64,000 bases of DNA from Nocardia vinacea (GTDB lineage: Bacteria; Actinomycetota; Actinomycetes; Mycobacteriales; Mycobacteriaceae). Each line of letters begins with the position of its first letter. Position 1 is the stretch's first letter. The stretch spans positions 7,998,001 through 8,062,000 of the forward strand of contig NZ_CP109149.1 in the NCBI RefSeq assembly GCF_035920345.1. The letters run 5' to 3'. Below, in pieces: positions 43,701 to 55,700 of this stretch. The notes under the pieces were generated by a model. It was not told the origin of the DNA, did no database searches, and saw only the letters and a program-made list of their open reading frames with translations. The translations under genes were made by a program, and so were the position numbers.

Positions 43701-46700
43701 GGGAGGCGGCGCGGCAGCGGGCTCAATCTCTGGATCCCGCAGTGGCTTTCGTGCCTCAGCCGGCGGCCGAGCCGCATACTCATCGGACCGCGGGGGATGC
43801 GCCCACGGATAGGTCTCGTGAAGCGGCGGATGTTCAGCAGCGGCAAGGGGGCGATGAGCCTCGGATTCCGGAGCGGAATCGTGGTCGGTGCGCGGAGTTG
43901 TCGCTGCGGTTGATCAAGGCGCTTACCGGGAGTTCGGCGATCAGGTTGCCGGAGCGGGTGATCGGGCTGGACGGGATGACGGCCGCGGAGGTGCAGACGG
44001 CCGCGGGTGGGCAGTTGCGTTCGTATGACGGTCATGCCGAGATCGCGCGGCTGTTGCTTTCCATGCCGGAGGGGTCCTCGGCGCTGGTTGTCGATGAATA
44101 CAGCGGTCCGGTCGACAGGTACAACGTCGGCGCGCACGCGTATGTGCTGGTGCATGAAAACGGCGGGATCGTGGTGCGTGACCCGGGGGCGGGCCGGGTG
44201 GAGGGCTTTCCGCCGACGGTGCCGCGCGAACTCCGTGGCACGTATGCGATTGCCTTCGACGCAGCCGGAAAGCCGTTGCACCCCATCGGTTCCGAGCATC
44301 CGCTCGCGACCGATCCTGGGGCCCGCATCGGCCGTTCGCTGGATGCGCAGCCCGATCAGGTCCGTGAACTGCTGCGCCAGACCGAGACCGGGCGACGGAT
44401 CGCGGCAAGCTTCGACAACAGTCCCGTGCGCGACGGATTCGAGCCGTCCGCGGGTGACGGCCGAGCCGGTGAATTCCGACGGCGCGAATTGACCGCCGTC
44501 GCCTTCACCTCGGGCGCCGATCATGTCCAGCAGGCCCTCACCCTGGCCCATGAATCCGTGCACGCCGAACGGTACGTCCAGGGCCGAACCGGTGACGTCC
44601 GGGGGATGGCACGCGACGAATTCGTGCGCACCATGGTCGACGAGGAGGCCGCCGCAACCGGACGACGCTTCCAATTGGCCCAGGAATTCCGGGATCTCGG
44701 CCACGACATCGCGGTGCATCCGCTCGAAGAGACCTACACCACCGCCTACCGCGCCGCCGCCGATCTGTCGGCAAGTGATTCGTCGCTCACCCCAGCCGAG
44801 ATCCGCCAGGCCGCACATGATGTCGCCGTCGATGCGCTACGCCAGGAAATCGCCACCCACGAGTGGCGAAACGGCAAGAACTACACCGATTACTACGGCG
44901 ACGCCTGGGATCGCATGCATGCGGCCGATGCCGAACTCCCGTCGGGTGCCCGCATGCAGGACACCCCTGGTGATATCACCGAAAGCCTGCGTACCGGGGC
45001 GCTGGACCGCGAGTCGGCCTTCCGCGACCTGCGCAACACCTCGGAAGAACTAGGCAAGCGCGCGACGGCCCTCGGCCTCGATCCCACCCTCGCCAGACAG
45101 CCGCTGCAACGCCAGATCACCGAACGCATGCAGCGCATCACGAATGAACTTGCCGGACCGGATATTCCGCCCGAGCAGCAGGCCGAACTGCGTACCGAAG
45201 AACATGATCTGCGCACCCTCGCTGACCTGGCCGACCAGCGTCAGCATGCCCAGGCGACCTACGACCACCACGCCGACCAGTTGGCAGATGCGGCGATCAG
45301 AGAGGTTCTCACCCAACAAGTACGCGAGAACCCCGATGCGCGAATGCTCAACGAGCACATCGTGCATATTCCCGGGGAACCGGACCGTCTCGTCATCGCA
45401 TCCGGCGCCGATGACCACCAGCGCGTCCTGCGAGAGGCCCAGCAGCACCCGGAAATCCGCGATCTGCTCGCCCGGCCCGAGGTCGTGCGCGAGCACCTGA
45501 ACGTGGACGCCGACAAGATCGGCCGCATCAGGGTCGAGCCCATCGACGAGCCGTCACCCAACCAATTCGATCGCGCCACCGACCTCACGCCACTGGACCG
45601 TGCTGGTCAGGCGGCCCAGGAACGCATCGCCCGGATTCGAGAACAGCTGCGGGAGACCGAAATCGGCCGGTGGGCGGACGAGGTGCTCACCCGCCACGAC
45701 GTCGATATCGTGCACGAGTCCGGCGCCGACGACCGCTACTACCCGAGCCGTCGCACCCTCGCCCTGGATGTCGGCACCTCCGATGCGGCACAGATGGCTG
45801 CCCTGGTGCACGGCGCCATCCACGTCGAATTGGCCCATACCCGTGCGACTCCCGGCGGTGCGCAGGAACGTATGCGCCTGCCGCGCGAGGAATACATCGC
45901 ACGCATGCTCGACGAGGAAACGCGTGCGCACACGCTGGAAATCGTTGCGGCGAAACAACTCGGAGCCGCCGGACACGATCTCGCGGAAACTCCGCTGGAG
46001 CGCGCCTACACCGCGGCCTACGACCGAGCCCGCGCCCGAGCGCACGAAGAGAATTCGGAAGCGCCCGCAGCAGAACTCGATCGAATCGCCAATGATGCGG
46101 GACTGGACGCCATCCGCCCCGAGGTGGCTCAGCACCGCCCCGAGCATTCGACCGAAACCCATGCCGAGTTCTACGGCCACGCGTGGGATGACGCGCACGG
46201 CATCCGCTCGTTCGACGATATCGTCCGCTCCGCCATCGCTTCCGGCGAGCGTTCGGTCACGGTGCTCAGCGAGGGGTCCTCGGTGCATGCCGCCAGGAAG
46301 GTGGAGCTGGTCACCTTCAACGATGGCACCGAACTGATCCGCAAGACCGTCTTGAATCCGCGCCACGCCGTCGCCGAGCGGCTGGCGTCGCTGCTCGGCC
46401 GCACCATCGGCGCGAATGTGCCCGAGGTGTTCCATGCCAAATCCAATGTCGTGTACATGGAGAAGTTGACGGGACGGGTTGCGGCCGAACGGCATCCGCA
46501 GTTCGTCGATGTGCACGAGCTCGGTTACGCCGATACCGTCGCGGGTCGTGCGCTCGGTCTGCTCGACGCGCTGATCCGGATTCCGGACCGCGATGCACAG
46601 GGCTGGATGATCGGCCCGCAGCGTGAAGTGCTCGGTATCGACCACAGTCGCGGCTTCGAGGAAAGCGATGCCGCGCGACATGCGTTGAGCCCGTTCGCCG

Positions 46701-49700
46701 AACACTTCCTGCGTCGCAATGGTGACAGCATCGAGGTCATCGACCACCATCTGCCGCGCGCGGTGGTCGACGCGATCACCGAACGCGTCGCCGCGTTGCG
46801 ACCGGAGTTCGTCAAGCACGGGCGGGGCCAGTGGCACGACACGGTGATGGCACGCCTGGCCGAAATCCGGGCGCACGCCGGCGAGCTGCCGCCCGAACAC
46901 GGCGATGTTGCGATGCGGCCGGAGGATTCGAGCAGGCGCGACGAGGATTTCGACGACCGTCCGAACGCCTACACCAACCGGTACGGCGGTGACAACCAGC
47001 ACGGCATCCACGGCCGAGTCGATGCGGACGGCGCGCTGCGCGCGACGGTGCGCATCGGTGACGGCACGCCGACCGGGCGCGAAATGTTCCGGGACATGAT
47101 GCGGGAGCTCGGACATCAGGTGACCGAGATCCGTGCCGAATGGAATGCCGACGACCGGGTGCGGGACGACCTCGACACCTTCAATGCCGGTGTGCAGGAG
47201 CTGTACCTGACTCCGGAAGAGGCGGCACGCAACACCTTCACCGGCAAACTGGCTGTCGAACTCGGCTTCACCGAGGTGAGTTTCGATCACGATGCGATGC
47301 GCGGTCGGCCGGGCGAGTACGAGAAGGTCGTGGCGCATTTCAGCAGACCGGAGACCTCGGTCCGATCCGAAGCGCCGGGTGACGGCGCGGATTCGCCCGA
47401 GTTCCGGCCGACCGGCGACGGTCCCGAACCGGACACCGGGGCCTGGCAGGTCCGGCCGCGGGATATGGCCGGTGGTCCGGTGTGGGAACTGCTGGGGCGC
47501 AGCGAAATCGGACGCGAGGCCGCCGATGCACTGCGGGCCGCCGGTGTCGCGGTGCGCTTCGAAGATGGTCAGCGGGACTCGTTCAACGGCCGGACCATGG
47601 ACGTGTCCGTCGACACCCATGACCGCAGCCAGCCCGCCCAGGCGGAGGCGCTGGTACGTGCGGCGGTACTCGCGGATGCCGTGCTGTCCGGTCGGGTCGA
47701 GGTGGATCCGGCCCGTATCCGCGCCATCGATCGCGCGGATTACGTTGACGCACAGCTACGTACGGAAGCAGAGGTGCTCGGCCGGCAGGCCGAGTTCCGT
47801 CGAGAGCTGGGCGCGGCCGGATATCCGGAAACGGCCCCGACCACACACGATATTGCCGATTCGGCCTATACCCGCGCCTTGCACGAGCAGTATCTGACCG
47901 CCCGCGACGCGGCCGTGGCCGCTGCGGATCCGGGGCTGGGCGAGCACGAACTGCGCCGAATCGGCCGTGCGGCGGGCATCGAGGCGGTGCTGTCCGGCGA
48001 TATGTTCGACTCGCCGCTCTATCCGAGTGAGGGCGCGAGTCTGCGAGATATCCACGGCGGCACCTGGGACGCTCAGCAGCACCCGGACGGAATGTACGAG
48101 CCGGCGTCCGCGGAATCGGCACGGGAACTGCAGCGTCTGGTCCGCGAACATGCCGCGCTCACCCGGGAACTGCGTGCGGTCGAAGGCGATTGGAATCGAG
48201 CGGTCCGCCGACTCGGAGCCTTCGATCCCGAAATCCACCGCGGCGACCGGGATCTCTTCGAGCGCGGCCGACAAGCGGTGACAGACAATAGGATCCGGCG
48301 AGCCAGTGGTGCCGGAATGAATTCCGAGCGCACCGCGCAGGTGCGCGCGCTGGCCGAGCTGACCCGCCGGCATGGCGAGGTCGAGGCGGAGCGTAATCGT
48401 CTGCTCGATGAGATCGCGGCACGGGTCGGCCGCGAAGTGCTCGGCCCGGAAGCCCTGGACGGGCATTGGGTTGACGACCGGGTCGCGGTGCTGCCCGGTG
48501 AACCACTGCGAGTGATCGTGGTCGATGCTCGCGGTGATCATGCCGCGATATCGCGCGCGGCGGCGGATCGAGGCAGCGATCTGCATCGCGCCATCCGCTA
48601 CGGCGATGCCGTCGCGGAACGGGTCCGCGTCAGCGTCGACGATTCCGGTGCCGTCCAGGTGCGCCGGGAGCCCGTGGATCTGCGCGCCGCCTGGGTCGAC
48701 GCTGCCGCAGCGGATGTGCGTGCGGAGGTAGACCACCTGGTGGCACCGCGACCGCCGGACGAACCCGCCGCGGCATTGCCGGACCAGTCGATGGCCGACA
48801 CCGCGCAGGTGGCGTCGGACCGGCTGCAGCGCATCCTCAGGGGCAACGGACTCGGACGGTGGGCGACCGAGGTACTGGCCAGGCACGGGGTCGAGATCCG
48901 CTTCGGACTCGACGTGGATTCCAGCCGCTACGACGGCAGACAGCAGCGTGGCGTCGACGCCGGATACGACCCGGCCTCGAATACCGTGCTACTCGGCCTG
49001 ACCGATACACCGTCCCAGCATGCGGCGGAGGCGATTCGGGCGGCATATCTGGCCGAACAACTCGGCGACGGTCCGCTCGAGCGATTCACGCTCGGACGCG
49101 ACGAATACGTCGATCTGATGCTCGATCGGGAGGCGATGGCACAGGCCAGAGCCTTCGAATTCGACCGGTGGCGGCAGTTCGGGACGGAAGCATCACCGGC
49201 TCCGGAAACGTTGCTGTCCAAGGCATATAAGGACGCCTTCAAACAGGCGGAGCAGCAAGCCTTGCGGGCCTACCGCGACAACCGTGAGGTCGCGGACAGC
49301 ATGATCGATGCGGCCGCACACCATGCCGCCGCCCGTGAAGTGCGAAATCGGTTGGTGGAGTTGGGCCCGCGCGTCGACGGCGGTGACCTCGCCGCGTTCT
49401 ACCGGGCGCGGTGGGACAGTGCACACGGAATTACCCGTGCGCCCGGCGAGGGGCCGCCGACGCACCACACCGACACCCCAGCGATCCGGGATCAGCGCAA
49501 CCGTCAGTACGCGGCGGAGATCGAATCCCTTCGACTGCTGCGTGATTCGGGCCGCTTCGTGCCGGTCGGTCCGGCCGAACGCGCGTACGCCGACGCCTAC
49601 GACCGCGCCTATCAGCGTGCGGAGCGTGCTGCGGCTCGCTCGAATGATCCGGCGATCCGGCCGGAGCGGGCGGGCTACGAGGCGGGGCGCGAAGCGCTGC

Positions 49701-52700
49701 GCAAATACATCGACAAGGTCGGTCTGGAGCCCGCCGAGGTCGCGTTCGATGTCGCTCGGCACGCCGACGACAACGTCGACGACTACCGCCCGTGGTCGGA
49801 TAAGACCGAGCCCGAAACCGGGCGTCCGGCCGATCAGGACGCATCGCCGCGCCCGATGAGTTCGGAGGAAACCGCCGACCGTGTACGTCGTGCTCTCGAC
49901 GATGAGCTGGCGCGGGATCCGGGTGGGGCCCGGCGCACCGAACGGGTCGGCCAGTTTCCGGGTCACCAGCCGGTGGGACGCGGACGTCTGGTGGTGGTGG
50001 CGCCCGAGGGCCAGCACATGGACGCGCTGCGCGAACTGGCCGCGACGCATCCGGAATACACCAATGTGCTGTGGGACGGCACACAACGGATCGAATACCT
50101 GCAAGTGGGGCCCGGTTCCGATGGTCTGCACGATGCCCGGTTCATCACCGCCGACACTGCCGAGGGTCCCTACCGTCGCCCGACCGAAGACGAGGCGGCC
50201 ACCGAACTACTCGCGCACTACCTGCGCTACCGCGCCGCCGGGCAGACGGATGTCGGCTTCGATGCCTGGGTACGCCAGCTCGGCCCGGATGCCTTCAATA
50301 CCAGGGAAAATGCGTACCCGAACCTCGAGGGCAGACTGCGCCTGGACTTCATGGCCCGCGGTTACGAACTGGTCGAAGCGGATCCGTCGATCGGCGAGCC
50401 GCATCCGGCGGAGGTGGCGCGTCGGCTGCTGACGCGGCAGGTGGCGATGCCGGAATCCGCTGATACGGCAGGGCGGGAACGTCGCTGGCCGCAGTTCAGT
50501 CGAACCGAAGTGAAGACGCGGGCGTGGGACTTCCCGGTCACGCTGCAGTCCGATGGCAATGGCGGCTGGCGGGTGGCGCCGCCCACCGGAGCCGGCGGCG
50601 CGGGCGATGTGCTGGCCAGGCAGTTCCAGGGCATGTCCGATACCGATACCGGGCGGCTCAGGGAACGGATAACCCGAATCCTGCTTGATGGTTCGGCCGA
50701 TCTGCACGACCACAGTGCGCCGAAGGGCCTGCTGCGCAGGATTACCGACCGACTGTCGTTCGGGAACCGATCGGACGAGGGTGATGCCGCGCCGCGACCG
50801 ATCGATCGGCCACGGCCCGAAGATGATTCGTTCGACGCACCGGAGTTCCCACCGGCACATCCGGACGATGGCGCACAGGAGCGACAGGCCCAGCAGCAGC
50901 GACAAGACGTGCTGGATCGGTTGGCGGCCGAGAATGCGGTTGCGGTGCGCGAGCGCGACGAGGCAAGGGCCGCAGGCGATCCGGAGCGCATCGCGCGGAC
51001 CGAGGAGCGGGTCGAACGGCTCGATGAGGCGATGGCGATCGCACTGCAGCGCGATGCGTTGTTGCGGGCCGGTGCGATTCCGGTGACCGATCGGGTCGGT
51101 GTGGTGCCGGGTGAGCTGGCGCGCGTGTTCGTGGTCGGCTGGGGCGACGGTGATCCGGTCCGCGTGCTGGACGATGCGGCCGCCCAACATCCGCAGCTCG
51201 CGGAGTTGCGCGCCGAACCCGGCACGGTTGTGCGCGAGCTGCGGATCGGTGCGCAAGGCGAGACACGTGTACTGCGCATCGATGATCCGGCGGCGCGGCA
51301 AGAGGTCGAGCGGCCAGCCGAGGCTGGTGGCGGCGGTAAGAAGCCGCCGTCCGAGCCTCCCGTCCCCGCCGGGACGCCCGACTATCCGGAGCACTCGCGA
51401 AACGAGAACTCCGGCAACGGATCCGAGGAGCCGTCGGCGGGACGGCCGTTCGCTCCGGCGAATCCGGACGCGCCGCGCCGCGTCGTCATCGATGCCAATG
51501 GCGAAGAGGTGCCGCTACAGGTGCGGCCCGACGACGCGGGTCGCTGGCGGGTCGAAGCTCCCGAAGAATCCAGAACACCCGCTCGCCCAGCGGATTCCGA
51601 GCCGCCCGAGAAGAAATCGCCGCTGCGTCGAGCGTGGGAGCGGATTCGGGAGAAGATGCGGGTACGTGGTTACGTGGGCGACTACCCGAAGTACCCGTCG
51701 GGTTCGGGTGAGGACCGCCGCGGCCAGAACGCGCTGAAGGATGGCGTCGAACATGCACCGGACCTCTTCGAGTCGCATCCGAATGCGCCCCATCCGCCGC
51801 AGGCGACACCCGGGCACGAGACCGTCGCTCGACCGGCGCCGGAGAGTGCAGGCGAGGGCCTCAATATGGCCCGAATCGCCAAGGAGGGCTGGACCGCCTG
51901 GCGCAATCGGGAGCATCTGCCGATCCTGAACAGGTTCTCCGGTCGGACCCGGGATGTGGCAGGCGATTTCGTGGTGCCACGCACGTCCGATGGCGAGGAA
52001 TACCGGTTCTGGGTCAGCGATGCCGATCCGGATCTGGTGCGCCAGACCGTCACCGAACTGCTCGAGGTCGAGGCCATCGCGCCGGAAGAGGCGCGGGCGG
52101 TGCTGGAAGAGGCACTGGCCGTCGCCGATCCGAAACAGCGGCAGCGGATCATCGATGACCTGGAGAACTTCGGTCTGATCTCCGACGAGGAGGCCAGGGC
52201 ACTCGAGCACGAGCCGACGCATCCGGAGCCGACTACCGAACTCGACGGTCCGCCACCGGAAGACGAATCGCTCACCGATAAGGCACACCGCCTCGGTTTC
52301 GACCTGCCCGACGAAAGTCCGGAGACCATTCGCCGGGTACTCGACGAGCAGCAATACCGGACGATGCGTGAAGCGGCCGTGATCGCGGGCCTGGCGGAGG
52401 CGGCCGATCGCTTCAACGAGGAGGTCACGCGTCCGTACGTCGATGCCGACCTGCTGGGCGACTCGGCGCCCGAACTGCACGGTCGAGAGCCGGTGGCGGG
52501 CGAAATCGAGGATCCCGATGCCAGGCGGCTCGACGAGGACGAGGACTACTACGACGAGGACGAGCCGACCCGCGAGTCCGGCCCCGGATGGGGCGCGCCC
52601 GATGCCACGGGCCGTCCGGTGCCGCTGGCCGACCAGCTCAGCATCTTCGACGACAATCCGATGGGCCGCTTCCTCAAGGAGCTGATCAGCGCCTTCGACG

Positions 52701-55700
52701 GGCATCCGGGTCTGCAGAACTTCCGGCCGGTCGGCAATGGCGCTGACCCGCTGCGCGAATGGGGTGATATCGGGGACGGCCAGGAACTCGGCCGAGACCA
52801 GGGTCCCAGGGTGTTCTTCGAGCATGCCCTGCGCCGCGACCAACTGCGCGACGAGGCGTCCACGTGGGCGCAGATGTTCGGCTTGGATCTCAACGATGTG
52901 AACCCGCGGAATCTCGATGCCACGCTGCGCAGGCTATGGGCCGAGAACGATGCGCGCGCCGCTCGGGTCGCCGAATTCGCCGACGCCGCCGAACCGCATC
53001 TGCGTGCCGGAGAGCAGGAGCCGGTCGGGGAGATCCATGGCGATCAGGTCGCTCGGGTGCCCGTCGGGGAAGGCGCGCCGGACCGGCTGGTGGTGATCAA
53101 TGGGCCGCTGGACCGGGCGGATGCGCTGGCCAGGGCGCTCGCCAATGATCCTGCCTTGGCCGATGCCCTCAATCGTGGTGAGGTCGAACTCGATTACCGG
53201 AACGCGCGCACAGATCGCGTGGGGCAGATTCATCTGGATCCGGTCGAAACACCCGAGGTGTACCACCATCGGGAGACGATCGATGGCCGCGAGCTGGTTG
53301 TCACGATGGTGCGCGACAACGACGGTCAGTGGCGCGCCGTGCAGGCACCTATCGAGGAGCCGACGAGCCATTCGCCCGGCCACGAGAGCGATGCGCCGCC
53401 GCGCACTCGGGCGGAAATGGTCGCCGAAATCGTCGATCTGGCAAACGAACTCGGCCTCGGACCAGCGGCGCTGCACCCGGATCGGCTGGCACAGACCATC
53501 GCGGAATTGAAGCTGGCCAATGCCCTGCGCGCCGGTCAGGTCGAGGCGCTGGCCGACTTCGCGCGCACGATGAACGAGATCGAGAACTTCAACGATATCG
53601 GCGATGCGCGTGGACAACTCGCGCACCGGCTCGATATTCCGGAGTCGGAGCTCACGCCTCGGCGGGCTGCCGAGGCGCTGGCCGATCCGGAATGGCGCAG
53701 TGCGCGGCGCGAACAGCAGTTCAAGGATCTGGCCGATTACGCCAAGCAGTTGCGCGATATCGATCTGAGAGCGGTCAATGCCGCACGCGATCGCTTGGCC
53801 GCACAGCTCGGCCTGAACAGCTCGGAATTGTTGCAGCCGAACAAGATTCGAATCGCGGATGACGGTGAGATCCTGCGCGGACTGGATGCGAACGGACTGG
53901 ATCCAGCGAAGCTGCGCAAGGTGATCGCGGGCCTCGAAGGTAAGCATGATCAGGTGGTCGACGCGCTCACCGAATATATGCGTGCGCTGATCGATGTCGA
54001 TCCGTACTCCGATGTGCCTCGGGGGGATCTGTCCGCCGATCCGCGGGCCGCTGGCGAACCGCCTATCCATGAGCTGGCCTGTGTGCAGGCGTTGCGTGAA
54101 CTCCTCACTGAGGCAATGCAATCCGGTGATGCGCTCGATCTCGGAAGTGTGCTTGCCGACCATCCGGGTCGCGCCGACGGCGTATCCGGCGAGGGGCGTG
54201 GGCGGCCCGAACCGAATCGCGACTGGGCCCGGCTGGTCGGTGTCGATATCGCGGGTGCGGACGATGCGACCTTCCGTAAGGTGTACGAGGCCTACCGCGA
54301 TGGAAAGATCGAGAAGCACGAGGGGCTCAGTCCGAGCGAGCTGACTGCGGAGCTCGGTCGTATACGCGCGGAGATCCAGACTCGCGCCGAACAGATCAGA
54401 AATCTCGCGGCGCTCCTCGACGAGTTCTACGACGCTCCGAGTGAGTTGGCTGGTGCGCCCCGCGGGCTGGGTGGGCCGGACGAGGGCGGACCCGGGCCCA
54501 AGCCCGTCGGCCCGGAGGACCCGGGGGCGAGCGGTGCGGTCGATCCCTCTGTCCGGCCTGGGGGCGATGAATCTGAACCTGGTGCCCAGCAGGAATCCGG
54601 ATCGGGTGGTGTGGCCGATCCGCCAGTCAGGCCCGGGGGCGATGAGTCGGGCGCGGCGTCCGAGCTGGATTCTCGATCGGACTGGAAGCGGCAGATGGAT
54701 GCCGAACAGGACGAGTGGAACGCGCGCATGCACGCGGAACTCGACGAGTGGGTGGCGCGGATGCGCGCGGAAGAGAATGTGCCGCAGCGCAATTCCGACG
54801 ATCCGAGGTCACGGATCGACGAAGCGTTCCAGCGTGAGTCGGCGGCGGCGGAAGCGGATTTCCGGCGTCATGAGGAGGCTTCCGAGGCCGCGCATCAAGC
54901 GCTGCTGGATCACCTCGATGAATTGGCGCGCCGGCTCGAGGAGCGTTTCGGAGATGTCGACGATTCGCAAAAGACCGTGCCGGCACCGGATTCGGCTGAT
55001 TCCGAGCCGCCTATCGATGAGGCGTCACCCCATGATTCCGGGGATGGCGAGGAGTCCGCACATCATCAGGATGAAGACGCTGAGTATCGAGCGTTGATCG
55101 ACCAACTCGATGAGTTGGTGCGGCGCCTCGAAGGGGATTCCGAGGAACCGCCGCCGTCGGATGAAGATGGTCCTGAGCCGACGGCATTGCCGTCCGGCCC
55201 GCCACACGATCCGCCGGACAGTCCGGCTTCCGGTGCGAAACTGATCCCGGAGTCGTCCGAGCCGACGCGCGCCGAGGAGCCTGTTCTGGTTCGTTTCGAC
55301 GACGATTCGGATGGCGTGGAGCCTGTTCGTCCGGAGGAGGCGGGTCCGGATGAGGCCACCGAACCGGTCGCCGAAGCCGGTGGCGGGTCGAAGAAGCCAC
55401 CCGCCGACCCGCCCGCCCCGCCGGTGCCCGAGCCGGAGGAACCGTCGGGTGGGAACCAGGGTGGGGAAGAGCGCGGCGGGGATAACCGGCGGGATGACCC
55501 GCCCACGTCCGAGCTGGAGAAACCGTCGGGTCGGAACCAGGATAGTGAACAGAGCGGCGCGGAGAACCGGCGGAACGACACGGAAGCAGCCGGGAACTCG
55601 GAGCCAGGGAGCGAAGCCCGGACCGGACCGGAGCATGAGGAGGCGGTGCGGGTGCATGCGGATGCGATCGCGCGACGGGATGCGCTGGCGGCCCAAATCG

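Noticed and set aside
42950..47620. Long antisense open frames opposite the giant gene (about 620 and 690 codons)
   Set aside because: High-GC coding DNA leaves the antisense frame open. The translations are rich in Arg, His and Gly with no domains, and the sense frame carries clear motifs.
52934..54733. Antisense frame of about 600 codons opposite the giant gene
   Set aside because: Same cause: mirror of strongly biased codon use; no recognisable domain or ribosome site.
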